The notes below the pieces were generated by a model. It searched no databases and was not told the DNA's origin. It was given only the letters and a program-made list of their open reading frames with translations. A program made the position numbers and the translations under genes. A stretch of DNA of 64,000 bases from NCBI GenBank assembly GCA_903901055.1, contig CAIUPO010000037.1:62001-126000 (forward strand), given 5' to 3'. The stretch comes from an uncultured Bacteroidota bacterium. Lineage in GTDB: Bacteria; Bacteroidota; Bacteroidia; JABEUT01. Positions 39,397 through 50,600 of this stretch are shown here, in pieces (the first letter of the stretch is position 1; each line of letters opens with the position of its first letter).

Positions 39397-40470
39397 TTAT
39401 TTTGCTGGTACAAATACCACCCCTCCGCTACTATCCATTGATGCTCCGGTAACGCTTTTCAAGGTATTTATACGTTGCTCAGTTTTTAGCATACCTAAAA
39501 AAGCAAACACAAGAGCCTCTTTAAAATTTATCAGTTCATTTGAGGGAATTACTATTTGATGAGAGTATAAATTTTGCTTTAGTTTTTCCATTAGGAAAAT
39601 ATTATGCGCCCCACCTCCTGTAACCAATACTTTCCCTTTCTTACCTGAATTAATAATTACCCTTGAAATTTGCATGGCAATATGTTCGGTAACTGTTGCT
39701 AGTTTATCTTCAATAGAAGCATGACTTGAATTAATTAATGGCAAAAAACTTGCCGATAGCCATTCCCTTCCTAATGATTTTGGTTTGTTTCTTTTATAAT
39801 AAGCAAGGTTATTTAGTTTACTTAAAAGTGCAACATTAACATTACCTGATTTGGCTATTGCGCCTCCCCTATCATAGCTTTTACCTTTCATTTCTGCCAG
39901 ATAATTAAGCACCGTATTTACAGGACAAATATCAAATGCAATCCTTTCTCCTTTCGATTCAAACGAAATGTTGGAATAACCACCGAGGTTTAAACAGAAC
40001 TCATATTCCGAAAAAAGTAATCGGTCGCCAATAGGAACCAATGGCGCACCCTGCCCTTTTAATGCCACATCAAGTGTTCTGAAATCACATACCACTTTTA
40101 TTCCGCAAGCCGCCGCAATAGCTGCTCCATTACCCAGCTGAAATGTATAGCCCTTCCCGGGATTATGAAATACCGTATGCCCATGCGATGAAACAAAATC
40201 AACATTTTTTATTTTATGCTTTTTAATAAAAGCTACTATTTGTTTACCCAAAAAGGCACCGTATTCGCTATGAAGTTCCATTAACTTTTCCCCGGTGTAG
40301 TGTGGTGCTTCCTTCAATTTTTCATACCACTGCTTACTATACTTTATTGTTTCAGCATTATGAATGGAATAGCTCCATTTCCCCATATTATAGCTAAACG
40401 TACAGTGTGCAATATCTAAACCGTCAAGAGAAGTACCCGACATTAAACCAAGCACGTTATACTCTTTCAT
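39397..40470 (-). CDS. anmK: Anhydro-N-acetylmuramic acid kinase
   Basis: VLGLMSGTSLDGLDIAHCTF, SSHGHTVFHNPGKGYTFQLGNGAAIA, VTGGGAHNIFLMEKL. Confidence 0.92.
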   Translation of the reverse strand: MKEYNVLGLMSGTSLDGLDIAHCTFSYNMGKWSYSIHNAETIKYSKQWYEKLKEAPHYTGEKLMELHSEYGAFLGKQIVAFIKKHKIKNVDFVSSHGHTVFHNPGKGYTFQLGNGAAIAAACGIKVVCDFRTLDVALKGQGAPLVPIGDRLLFSEYEFCLNLGGYSNISFESKGERIAFDICPVNTVLNYLAEMKGKSYDRGGAIAKSGNVNVALLSKLNNLAYYKRNKPKSLGREWLSASFLPLINSSHASIEDKLATVTEHIAMQISRVIINSGKKGKVLVTGGGAHNIFLMEKLKQNLYSHQIVIPSNELINFKEALVFAFLGMLKTEQRINTLKSVTGASMDSSGGVVFVPAK

Positions 40471-40486
40471 AGTTTAAATGGAAATT

Positions 40487-41200
40487 TTATTTTTTAGCTT
40501 CGCTGAATGCCCAGTAAAGCCCGAAACCCCATTCCCAGAAAGTGGTTATGGTGTTTGTTTCAATCGGGCCAATATACTTGTCGAGCCCGGTAAATGCAGG
40601 ATCGAATTTTAATCCCATAACACCAACGGTAATATCTAACCCAATCCTTAATTCATTATTCACCCGGTAAGAAGCAAGCCAATTAGGTGTAATAAAGAAT
40701 GAATTTTGTTTAAATCCTCCTTTGGGTGCAGCATTCGGAGTTTTATTATAAGTAATTAACGATGGCCCTCCGCTGATAGAATAAACAAATAGAAAATCAT
40801 TTTGCATAAAAGTATAATAACCGATTTTCAAACCGGCATTAAAAATCAGCATGGAAGTGCTGTATGGGGCCTCCAGTCCATTACTACCAAACTGGGTATT
40901 CTCCAATTCTACTCCACCCAAAATATGCGGTGCAAAAATATAATTGGCCGAAAAGTGTCCGCTGTAAATTCCGTTAAAGGTTGTGCGTAAGGCCTTATTA
41001 GTTATCGGATAAACAATGCCCCCACCAAGCTCTAGCGACCCTTTGTACAAAATCTCTTCATTTGCAGGTGGTGCAGGAGTTAAATCGTGCTGGGGATATT
41101 GCTTTTCATCCGCCTTTTCATCCTGGGCAAAACAATTGAAGGAAACAAATGTTCCAATCAATAATAAAAGGAAATGTGTTCTGAATTTTAGTTTACCCAT
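40487..41200 (-). CDS. Hypothetical outer-membrane beta-barrel protein
   Basis: Signal peptide plus OMP-like strands (SLELGGGIVYPITN...WEWGFGLYWAFSEAKK). Confidence 0.6.
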   Translation of the reverse strand: MGKLKFRTHFLLLLIGTFVSFNCFAQDEKADEKQYPQHDLTPAPPANEEILYKGSLELGGGIVYPITNKALRTTFNGIYSGHFSANYIFAPHILGGVELENTQFGSNGLEAPYSTSMLIFNAGLKIGYYTFMQNDFLFVYSISGGPSLITYNKTPNAAPKGGFKQNSFFITPNWLASYRVNNELRIGLDITVGVMGLKFDPAFTGLDKYIGPIETNTITTFWEWGFGLYWAFSEAKK

Positions 41201-41214
41201 TGTAATAAAATGCC

Positions 41215-41289
41215 TGTCATTGCGAGGAACTAAGCAATTTCTGTTAATACCGTCATTTATTGAGATTGCTTCGTTCCTCGCAATGACGA
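41215..41289. repeat. CGTCATTGCGAGG palindromic intergenic repeat
   Basis: tgtcattgcgaggaactaagcaattt (41215-41240) is inverted as gagattgcttcgttcctcgcaatgacga (41262-41289). Confidence 0.85.
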
Positions 41290-41336
41290 ATTATCTCTTT
41301 AAACATTAATCAATGAACCAATAACGCCACAAAATA

Positions 41337-42155
41337 CTATTTATTTTGCCCGAACCTTTCCATAACTTCTGAACTTACACCAGTGGTTGAATACCCACCA
41401 TCGTGATAAAGGTTTTGCATAGTAACCATCTTTGTCATATCCGAGAACAAGGTAATGCAATAATTGGCACAATCTTCGGCGCTGGCATTACCTAACGGAG
41501 AAACTGCATCAGCGAAATCATAAAACTCATCAAAGCCTTTTATGCCGCTACCTGCAGTAGTACGTGTAGGTGATTGAGAAACTGAATTAACCCTGACCTT
41601 TTTTGCTTTGCCATAATGGTAGCCAAAACTCCTGACTGTAGATTCGAGCAGGGCTTTAGCATCAGCCATATCACTATAGAATGGATATGCACGTTGTGCT
41701 GCGATATAAGATAAGGCAAGAACACTTCCGCCTTCACTTATAGCATCCATTTTCTTTGCTACATTAAGCATTTTGTGGAGTGATATTGCAGAAACATCAA
41801 GACTTTTTATTAGAAAATCGTAATTCAAAGAATCATAAGGAATATTTTTCCGGATATTGGGGGACATACCTATTGAATGCAGCACAAAGTCAATTTTACC
41901 GCCAAGTACTTCCATCGATTGCTGGAAGAGGGCGGTAAGTTCCTCCATATTAGTAGCATCGGCAGGAATAATTTGAGACCCCGTTTCATCCGCTAATTTT
42001 TTAATTTCTCCCATTCGTAGGGCAATGGGGGCATTACTTAATGTGAATACAGCTCCTTCTGCATATGCTTTTTGTGCAACTTTCCATGCAATCGAATTAG
42101 AATCAAGCGCACCGGTAATTATGCCTCGCTTCCCTTTTAACAAATTGTGTGACAT
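41337..42155 (-). CDS. fabI: Enoyl-[acyl-carrier-protein] reductase (NADH)
   Basis: GKRGIITGALDSNSIAWKVAQ, VLHSIGMSPN, YSDMADAKALLESTVRSFGYHYG. Confidence 0.93.
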   Translation of the reverse strand: MSHNLLKGKRGIITGALDSNSIAWKVAQKAYAEGAVFTLSNAPIALRMGEIKKLADETGSQIIPADATNMEELTALFQQSMEVLGGKIDFVLHSIGMSPNIRKNIPYDSLNYDFLIKSLDVSAISLHKMLNVAKKMDAISEGGSVLALSYIAAQRAYPFYSDMADAKALLESTVRSFGYHYGKAKKVRVNSVSQSPTRTTAGSGIKGFDEFYDFADAVSPLGNASAEDCANYCITLFSDMTKMVTMQNLYHDGGYSTTGVSSEVMERFGQNK

Positions 42156-42253
42156 ATATAGTTTGGTAATTTTACCTGCAAAGATACAATAAGCATAGAG
42201 ATTGGAAAATTAGATATGCTCTATAATCAATAGACTGCCTCTTATTATCTCGT

Positions 42254-42937
42254 TTATTGCTTGTTTAGTCGCTTATAGACTAGTGCTTTCTCTTTACCTT
42301 TTACATTTTTATATGTAATCTTTAGCTCGGAGCTACTTAGCTTAACTACACCCCAATCAATGCATCCATCAATCTCAGGGTTATCAGTTGGCTCTTTAAA
42401 AGATTCGTATTTATTTGCTTTTAGGTCATAGATAATAAAACGATGCCTCTCTTTTTTACGATAATGGTATATATCTTGATCAAATACATATAAGCCCCTC
42501 AAGGTATCTTTATATAATTCATCTCCATAAACTGAGAACATTTTCGACTTTGATTCTTTGTTGAAAAAATCAAATAACATAGGGTGGCAACCACTTCCAT
42601 ATACTCTTGAATAAATTACAAAATAATTGGCACCATCTTTTTCCAACCATCGCGTAACTAAATGATGATCTTCCGAATCTATTTTTGTTAGCGTTTTACC
42701 GAACTGTATCAATAGGTAGTCTAGCGAATCCGTTTCTTTGGAAATTAGTACATATCCTTTTTTCAACTTATATAGTTCAACTTTAAACTTAGTATCGCCC
42801 ATGTAATAGCCTTCCTTCGTACTAACTTTATGTTGACTCATTGTATCAACATAAGTATAACTACTATCAGGTTTTATCTGCCCAATAGTTGGAAGGGTAT
42901 AGGAAAGTAATAATATGAACACCAGAAACCTTCCCAT
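42254..42937 (-). CDS. Hypothetical exported protein
   Basis: Intact 227 aa ORF with signal peptide; no recognised domain. Confidence 0.6.
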   Translation of the reverse strand: MGRFLVFILLLSYTLPTIGQIKPDSSYTYVDTMSQHKVSTKEGYYMGDTKFKVELYKLKKGYVLISKETDSLDYLLIQFGKTLTKIDSEDHHLVTRWLEKDGANYFVIYSRVYGSGCHPMLFDFFNKESKSKMFSVYGDELYKDTLRGLYVFDQDIYHYRKKERHRFIIYDLKANKYESFKEPTDNPEIDGCIDWGVVKLSSSELKITYKNVKGKEKALVYKRLNKQ

Positions 42938-42970
42938 GTTTTTACTTTCACCTTTAAAAACTTTATGAAC

Positions 42971-44629
42971 TTATTTTCCTTCCAGCAACTCCGAAGCCGT
43001 TTTCAGCGCCGATTGGCCCGGTTTACCGCTGCTAATCATCCTTGCAATTTCTTCAACGCGCTCATCAGGGGTTAGTTGCTTAATATGCGTAACCGTTTTA
43101 TTTTTCACATTATCCTTATAAACAAGGAAATGAGCATCTCCCCGGCTGGCAATTTGTGGCAAGTGGGTAATCATTATTACCTGCATCGATTTACTTATTT
43201 TCAGCACCAGTTCTGCAACCTGGCCAGCAACTTTACCTGATACGCCAGAATCAATTTCATCAAAAATAATGGCTGGTAATTCCGTGTATTTAGCTATTAA
43301 TGACTTAATTACAAGCATAACCCTCGAAAGTTCCCCGCCGGATGCAACCTTTTCAACTTCCCTCAAATCTTTCCCTTTATTAGCAGAAAACAGGAACTTG
43401 ACATCGTCCATTCCGTTGCTTCCAAAATTTTCTAGGGTAAGTCTTTCAATTTTAAATTGGGCATCGGGCATCCCTAACAAAACAAGGTTCTTTTGAATTT
43501 CCTTTTGCAAACCGGGAATTACCTTTTCCCTTCCGGCACTTATCTTTCCGGCCAAATCTTTTAATTGTTTATGCAATGCCTCTTTTTCTAAAGTTAGTTT
43601 TTCAATCGATGCTTCCAGTGAGGATAGGCTATTCAACCGTTTATCAATCGTATCACGAACAGCTATTAGTTCTCCAACAGTTTTCACGCGATGCTTTTGT
43701 GCTAGATGATAAATACTTTCAAGCCTTTCCGTTAATGATGATACGCGAGCCGGGTCGTAATTTATTTTCTCCTCCAGAAATTCTACCTCGGTACCAATAT
43801 CTTTTATCTCAATAATAGAAGCATTCAGGCGTTCCAAAAGCTCACCTAATTTCGGGTTATACTCCGCAATGGAAATGAGTTTATTCTTTACATCCGTTAA
43901 TTGTATCAGCACATTTGCATCGCCTGATTTTAGTATGCTTCCAGAGGACAACAGGTTTTCTTTAATCTGCTCGGAGTGTGTTAGCATTTCCAGTTCCTCC
44001 TCTATTTTCTTTTCCTCACCATCCACTAAATTAGCTTCCATCAGTTCCTTTAACTGAAACTCGAGATAATCTTTTTCTTTGGCGGCTTCATTTTCCTTTA
44101 GTACCAATTCATCCAGTTCTTTGGCAACACTTTTAAAACGCAAGTATTTTTGCCGGTAATCTGTCAGTGTTGATTTATGGGAAGCATACGAATCCAACAC
44201 CGATAATTGAAATTCACTTTCATTCAGCAATAGGTTCTCATGTTGCGAATGTATGTCAATAAGCCTTGCAGTAGCGGCTCTTAACTGGTTCAGGTTAACG
44301 GGAGTGTCATTAATAAAAGCCCTCGATTTTCCTTCAGGTGAAACTTCCCTGCGGATAGTAATCTCGGAATCATAATCCAAATCGTTCTGTGAAAAGAACG
44401 CCTTTATTTCCCGGGTATCGCTTACAAACACACCTTCAACTATGCACTTTTTTGATTTGTCATTTACCAAATCACCTTCGGCACGCTGACCTAATAAAAG
44501 TGATAATGCCCCCAGCAATATTGACTTTCCGGCGCCTGTTTCTCCTGTAATGATGGAGAGATTTCCGGGAAAATCAACTTCCACCTTGTCGAACAGGGCA
44601 TAATTAGAGATATTTAGTTTCGTTAACAT
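42971..44629 (-). CDS. recN: DNA repair protein RecN
   Basis: SIITGETGAGKSILLGALSLLLGQRAEGDLV, VASGGELSRVMLVIKSLIA, PAIIFDEIDSGVSGKVA. Confidence 0.96.
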   Translation of the reverse strand: MLTKLNISNYALFDKVEVDFPGNLSIITGETGAGKSILLGALSLLLGQRAEGDLVNDKSKKCIVEGVFVSDTREIKAFFSQNDLDYDSEITIRREVSPEGKSRAFINDTPVNLNQLRAATARLIDIHSQHENLLLNESEFQLSVLDSYASHKSTLTDYRQKYLRFKSVAKELDELVLKENEAAKEKDYLEFQLKELMEANLVDGEEKKIEEELEMLTHSEQIKENLLSSGSILKSGDANVLIQLTDVKNKLISIAEYNPKLGELLERLNASIIEIKDIGTEVEFLEEKINYDPARVSSLTERLESIYHLAQKHRVKTVGELIAVRDTIDKRLNSLSSLEASIEKLTLEKEALHKQLKDLAGKISAGREKVIPGLQKEIQKNLVLLGMPDAQFKIERLTLENFGSNGMDDVKFLFSANKGKDLREVEKVASGGELSRVMLVIKSLIAKYTELPAIIFDEIDSGVSGKVAGQVAELVLKISKSMQVIMITHLPQIASRGDAHFLVYKDNVKNKTVTHIKQLTPDERVEEIARMISSGKPGQSALKTASELLEGK

Positions 44630-44781
44630 ACAAAAGCAAAGATGGGAAAAATTGAAAGACTTTTGAGCCTCCGTGAAAAAACTTTATTAACGATTCGTGT
44701 TATTATAAATTCGTATTTACAAACTCACTATATTGCCGTCATAAATTTTAACAGGCTGAAAAGATCTACTTCTAAAACGTA

Positions 44782-46236
44782 ATGAAAAAATTGGTTTTCC
44801 TGAATTTGCTGGTTATAGCAATCCTCATTTCAGGATTATATATTGTTCAGCAGAAAGGAGCGCAACTCCCCGTAAAGCCCGTTCAAACGCAGCCGCAAAC
44901 AGTATTAGCCGAAAAAAATGTTTCGAAAGTAGCTGTGCCGATAACCGGAATTTCACAGGTATTCGGGCAGTTTGAAGAAAATGCAAAACATCCTTTGAGT
45001 TTGCTCTTAATGCAAATTTTAGTCATCCTTGTAGCATCACGAGTATTCAGTCTTCTACTTACTTTTTTAGGACAGCAAAGTGTGATTGGTGAAATTCTTG
45101 CAGGTATATTTTTGGGTCCCTCGGTATTAAAAGTAATTTCTCCCGATTTTTTTAATTTCCTCTTCCCTACCAATTCTTTAGGTACCTTACAGTTCTTAAG
45201 CCAGATTGGGTTGGCATTTTTCATGTTTATAATTGGCATGGAACTCGACCTGAAAATTATTCGCAGTAAAGCCCGCGATGCTTTATTCGTAAGTAATGTG
45301 AGTATTGCCATACCGTTTGTTTTAGGGGTTTCGCTCGCCTATTACCTCTTTGATTCTTATGCTCCATCGGGTGTGGGTTTTCTTGCTTTCAGCCTTTTCA
45401 TTGGCATATCTGTAAGTATTACAGCATTCCCTGTGTTGGCGCGGATCTTACAAGAACGGGGAATGACTAAAACCCCTGTCGGTTCGATGGCACTTATTTG
45501 CGCGGCAACGGATGACGTAAGCGCATGGTGCATTCTTGCGGCTGTGATTGCCATCGCCAAAGCCGGTGCTATTACCAATGCCTTGTTTACAATCATACTT
45601 GCTATGCTGTTTGTTACAATCATGTTGGCTTTGGTTAAACCTTTTTTAGCAAAAGTCTCCAGCAGAAACCATAATATGGATGACCCCGGCAAATTGGCAG
45701 TTGCATTTTCATTTTTCACCCTGCTTGGTTCTGCATATATTGCTGAGTTGATAGGTATTCATGCGCTTTTCGGTTCTTTTCTTGCAGGTGTAATCATGCC
45801 TCAGAATATTCTTTTCAAACAAAAAATTACTGAAAAACTGGAGGATGTAAGTGTACTTGTACTTCTTCCCATATTTTTTGCTTTTACTGGACTACGAACT
45901 CAAATAGGTTTATTAAACGACGCCCATGCCTGGACTGCCTTCGGATTTATATTATTGGTGGCAGTGGGTGGAAAATTTGGCGGAAGCACCTTTGCTGCCA
46001 AGTTTGCAGGACAAACATGGAAAAACTCTCTCTCTCTTGGAGCCCTTATGAATACACGTGGTTTAATGGAATTAATCGTATTGAATATCGGATATGACCT
46101 TGGCATTTTAACCCCACAAATTTTTGCCATGATGGTGCTTATGGCACTTGCAACAACCCTTATGACAGGCCCATGCCTCAACCTGATTGAATGGATTAGC
46201 CTGAAGCGGGAGGTGGCAAGAACAAGGTCACTCTAA
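44782..46236 (+). CDS. Cation:proton antiporter (CPA2/Kef-type)
   Basis: VIGEILAGIFLGPSVL, ILQERGMTKTPVGSMALICAATDDVSAWCILA, LMNTRGLMELIVLNIGYDLG. Confidence 0.88.
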   Translation: MKKLVFLNLLVIAILISGLYIVQQKGAQLPVKPVQTQPQTVLAEKNVSKVAVPITGISQVFGQFEENAKHPLSLLLMQILVILVASRVFSLLLTFLGQQSVIGEILAGIFLGPSVLKVISPDFFNFLFPTNSLGTLQFLSQIGLAFFMFIIGMELDLKIIRSKARDALFVSNVSIAIPFVLGVSLAYYLFDSYAPSGVGFLAFSLFIGISVSITAFPVLARILQERGMTKTPVGSMALICAATDDVSAWCILAAVIAIAKAGAITNALFTIILAMLFVTIMLALVKPFLAKVSSRNHNMDDPGKLAVAFSFFTLLGSAYIAELIGIHALFGSFLAGVIMPQNILFKQKITEKLEDVSVLVLLPIFFAFTGLRTQIGLLNDAHAWTAFGFILLVAVGGKFGGSTFAAKFAGQTWKNSLSLGALMNTRGLMELIVLNIGYDLGILTPQIFAMMVLMALATTLMTGPCLNLIEWISLKREVARTRSL

Positions 46237-46246
46237 ATCCACTTTT

Positions 46247-46813
46247 ATGAAAGAAAAACAACGCTGCGAATGGTGTCTTAAAGAACCCATCTATATCGAG
46301 TATCACGATAAGGAGTGGGGAACACCGGTGCATGATGACCAAAAGCTTTTTGAATTTTTAGTTTTAGAAAGTTTTCAGGCAGGGTTGAGTTGGCTGACTG
46401 TATTGAAGAAGCGGGAAAATTTCCGGAAAGCTTTTGCCAATTTTGATGCGAAGAAAGTTTCGAAATTTGATAAGAAAAAATATGATGAACTGATGCAAGA
46501 TGCAGGTATCATCCGAAATAAACTGAAGATTGAAGCTGCCATTAATAATGCAAAATGCTTTTTACAAATTCAAAAGGAATTCGGTTCATTTGATAAATAC
46601 GTTTGGGGGTTTGTTGGTGGAAAACCAATCGTAAATAAAAGGGAAACTTTGAAACATGTTCCTGCCAAAACAGAGATAAGTGATGCCATGAGCAAGGATA
46701 TGGGTAAACGCGGATTCAAATTCCGGGGTTCTACTATTTGCTATGCCTTTATGCAAGCGGTGGGTATGGTTGACGACCATGTAGCACATTGCTGGAAGAA
46801 AGGGAAAAAATAA
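46247..46813 (+). CDS. tag: DNA-3-methyladenine glycosylase I
   Basis: RCEWCLKEPIYIEYHDKEWGTPVHDDQKLFEFLVLESFQAGLSW; C-terminal GSTICYAFMQAVGMVDDHVAHC. Confidence 0.95.
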   Translation: MKEKQRCEWCLKEPIYIEYHDKEWGTPVHDDQKLFEFLVLESFQAGLSWLTVLKKRENFRKAFANFDAKKVSKFDKKKYDELMQDAGIIRNKLKIEAAINNAKCFLQIQKEFGSFDKYVWGFVGGKPIVNKRETLKHVPAKTEISDAMSKDMGKRGFKFRGSTICYAFMQAVGMVDDHVAHCWKKGKK

Positions 46814-46833
46814 GCTGATATTCCAATAGTACT

Positions 46834-47280
46834 TTATTCCAATTCGGCTATCAACCCATCCTTGTCTCCTTGGAAGAAAAGCATATACAATTCAAGAACC
46901 CTTTTTACCTGATTGGTACTTGTGTTATTCTCCTCTTCATTGGTAAATTCTTTCCCCGAGAATATTCCCTTTGAAGTTTTTGTATACCTGTAGCCCATAT
47001 TATAAGTATACTCATTGCCTTCCCCTTCTATGGAAGTCCATAACATGCAATTTTCAGAATTGTTGCGGACCGTAATAGTAGGCGGAAGTGTTAGGTTTTT
47101 ATAAGAAAGGTCGCATTGTTCATGCCAGGGAAAACTTGTGAACTCTTCTACAAATGAATCGTACTCGACAGCTCCTTTTTCAATGGTTTTATCTAAGTCG
47201 TCTCCGGTAAAAAATACATCTAATGTAAATTTGCTAGTCATCTTATTTTGCTTATAATCAAAATTACATATTTTGGACAA
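46834..47280 (-). CDS. Hypothetical protein
   Basis: Intact ORF; probable start at 47241 (MTSKFTLDV). No recognised domain. Confidence 0.5.
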   Translation of the reverse strand: MSKICNFDYKQNKMTSKFTLDVFFTGDDLDKTIEKGAVEYDSFVEEFTSFPWHEQCDLSYKNLTLPPTITVRNNSENCMLWTSIEGEGNEYTYNMGYRYTKTSKGIFSGKEFTNEEENNTSTNQVKRVLELYMLFFQGDKDGLIAELE

Positions 47281-47314
47281 TTAGAGCTAGGTTTGATTGA
47301 AAAACATTGGAATT

Positions 47315-47560
47315 ATTTCGCCCTTTCAGGGCTAATATTACTATTGGAATTTACCACAAAGGGCTTCACCCTTTGCTGGCAGATATTGCCCTTTCAGGGC
47401 ACAAAAAATCGCAAGTCCCAAACTAGTAAAATCGACTTATTGATATACTTGCGAAATTTTAAAACAAAACAAGTCCTGAAAGGACGTAATCTGTCAGCAT
47501 AGGGCAAAGCCCTATGAAACTTAGCAGGCAAGGAAATTTAAAGCCCTGTAAGGGCGAAAT
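47315..47560. repeat. Hairpin-like inverted-repeat intergenic element (~246 nt)
   Basis: Outer arms atttcgccctttcagggct (47315-47333) and agccctgtaagggcgaaat (47542-47560), 18 of 19 complementary. Inner arms aaagggcttcaccctttgctggcagatattgccctttcagggc and gtcctgaaaggacgtaatctgtcagcatagggcaaagccctat. Core TCGCAAGT...ACTTGCGA. Confidence 0.85.
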
Positions 47561-47568
47561 AAAAGCAA

Positions 47569-47599
47569 AAAAAAGAGGCTGAAAATTTCAGCCTCTTTT
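47569..47599. terminator. Bidirectional-type terminator downstream of the T9SS gene
   Basis: AAAAGAGGCTGAAA-ATTTCAGCCTCTTTT, near-perfect stem with flanking A and T tracts. Confidence 0.8.
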
Positions 47600-47619
47600 A
47601 CAAAATCAATTCTATTCTC

Positions 47620-50600
47620 TTACTTAATCAGATTCACTTTTCCAATATAAGTATGCTTCACATTCTTATGGTCAGTAGCGTTAATCAGATATACGTAGGT
47701 ATCTTCCTGTGCAACCAAACTTCCGCCTTTCACAGTACCTGGCCATCCATCTGTAATATCTGTGCTGTGGAATAATTGCATTCCCCAACGGTCGAAGATA
47801 TACATCTCGAAAGATTTTACATCATTGCCCTTTGCCATGAATGTTTCGTTAATACCATTGCCGTTTGGTGTGAATGCATCCGGAATATACAAGGTGTATA
47901 TCGGGTCAATCACTAAACAATTGGTGGTAGTATCCACACAACCATGTTGGTTCATTACAACCAGGGTTGCGCAGTATGAACCTGTGTCATTGTATGAATG
48001 TGTAGGGTTTTGCAAATAACTGGTAGTATCTCCTGCTTCACCGAAATTCCATACCCAATAGGTTATTCCATACACATCGGTTGAATGGTCGGTAAATTGA
48101 ATTGACGGCGACATAATATTTGTCGGCTGAGGCGACAGGCTGAAAGATGCCACTGGATTACTGTAAACATTAATGTAGTTCAGAATCTTTAATGTAGCGC
48201 TGCAACCGCTATCGGATACTACAGTAATATCCACATTAAATGTTCCGGTTTTAGGGTAACAGTAAATCGGATTCCTTGCATTGGATGAATCACCGTTTCC
48301 GAAATTCCATCTCCATTGGCTTAAACCACCTGAACTCAGGCTACTCTTATCTCTGAATTGAATGCAGAGTGGTGAGCAACCGCTTGTAAGGTCTGCACTA
48401 AATTTAGGATCAGGAATATCATTCACATGAATGGTTACTGTAGCCGATGCAGTTCCGCATCCGCTGGTAGCAGTTACAGTATAGGTCGTTGTGACAGTTG
48501 GAGTAACACTAACATTAGGCCCTGTCATTGCACCGGGCTGCCAGGTAAACGGACTAGTGGTATTGGTTGCATTTGCAAGCAGGTTAACTGAATTACCCAT
48601 ACATATAGACGACCGTGTAGCACTTACATTAATGGTAGGTGGCTGTGCAATATAAACCGTTGCCGTTGCTGAAGAAGAACAATTATGTGAATCAAAACCA
48701 ATTACAGTATAGGTAGTGGTTACAGATGGGCTTGCAGTAATTGTGGCATTTGTGGTAGGTCCGGTAATAGCTGAAGAAGGTGCCCATTGGTAACTTACTA
48801 CCCCTACCCCTGCGGCTGTCAGGTTTGTAGTTACATTAGCACATATCGTATCACTGGTTGGTGATATTGTAATAACAGGAGGCTGTTCTACCACCACCGT
48901 TGCCGATGCGGTATTCGAACATCCGTTTGCATCTGTTCCGGTTACAGTATAAGTAGTAGTTATATTAGGAGTAGCCGTTGGATTGGCACATGTGTTACAA
49001 CTTAACCCAATGGTTGGTGTCCATGAATAGGTAACTCCACTATCCGCTTTTAATGCAACCCCGGTACCCAGACAAACCGTATCAGGTGTTGGGCTAACAA
49101 CAATATTAGGCAATTTTGAACCCGGTACAGTTATGCAAAGGCTGTCTTTACATCCGCTGTTATCAGCATACGTAACGCACCAGTTACCTGCCCCAACATT
49201 CACACTTGATGTGGTTCCGCCGTTACTCCATAAATAAGTATAAGGAAGGGTTCCACCAGTAATTGCAATAGATGCAGATCCGAGAACGGTACACGTTGCT
49301 GCTGAAGAATCCCTCACTATAAGGAGATTAGTAGCGCCGCCCGTAATCTTAACAGTATCTTTATATACAACTGGGCTGCAACCCGGTAATGAGATGGTAA
49401 CCGTATCTATACCTGCGCACAGATTAGTTGCCGTTTGGGTTGTTTGTCCGTTACTCCAGCGATAGGTAACATTTACCGTATCGGGGTTACCGCACATCAT
49501 TAATGTAGCTTTTGCTTTTCCGCTACAGAAACAATTGGATGGTGTTACTACCTTTGTTATAGTAGGCGGATTTGGCGGAGTAATTGCAATGGAAGACAAA
49601 AAGCCTTTTCCGCAAGCATATAATGTTACAAAGTTTGAATTTAAAACAACATCATATATAGTACTTGTAAGCGGACCTATAGTTCCAGTTTGTGCCAGTG
49701 CCGAATTATATATATCAATATTAGTACTGTTACCTGCGTATATATTATCACAATCATCTACATCCAGCCCACCCCATTGATAGCTTGTACCACTAACAGC
49801 CGCCGTATTTACAATAGCTCCGGTGGCTTTATTCAATTGCTTCATAGTTGCGCCATCATATAAATAGAGCCAGTTCAGGCTGGCTGCCATACCGTTCATC
49901 CCATTAGCCTCGCCGGTGCCGGGGCCAACGTAAGTAACACTTCCTACTTCAACAAACGTATATCCTTCGCTAAGGTTCCAGTTAGTTGGGGCAAGTGTAG
50001 GTAAATTCATTTGCTGAACATAGTTGTCAAAGTGCGTTGGGTCGCCTACCAGCGATTTTGCTGTGGCCGTATATGCCCATTGTCCGGTAGGGTCCACTGC
50101 ATCAAAACACATGTCATGTGTATCTTGTCCCGGAAGTGCATTTAAAACATTCACAGGCACAGAAGCAGCCATTGTTGTATCCAATACACAGTCTTGCACA
50201 TTTGAAAAACCACCTCCGCCCACTGGGAAAGTACGTGTACAAGGATCAAAAACAATTCTCCACATCTCTTCTAAACTTGAAACAGCAGGGGCAGTGCCTG
50301 TAAGCACTCCCAAATAATTCACCTTCTCGGCAACAGCTCCGCCGCCGCTGAATCCTTGTGTAAGATAGGCATTTCCATCGAATTTATCAATTGAAAAGTC
50401 TCCGTAATAACCGCCGTTAACAGCATTATTGGTGGTATATGTCCATTGTTTCACACCAAGTGAATTGAACTTAACCAATTGAAAGTTTGCCCAACCGCCA
50501 TAAACCCATACATCGCCATTGAAATCATAATCCACATCGTAGGCTCCAGTGTAACTTGAAGAAGAGGTAATCGGCCCGATATTGGTCCAGTTGATAGACC

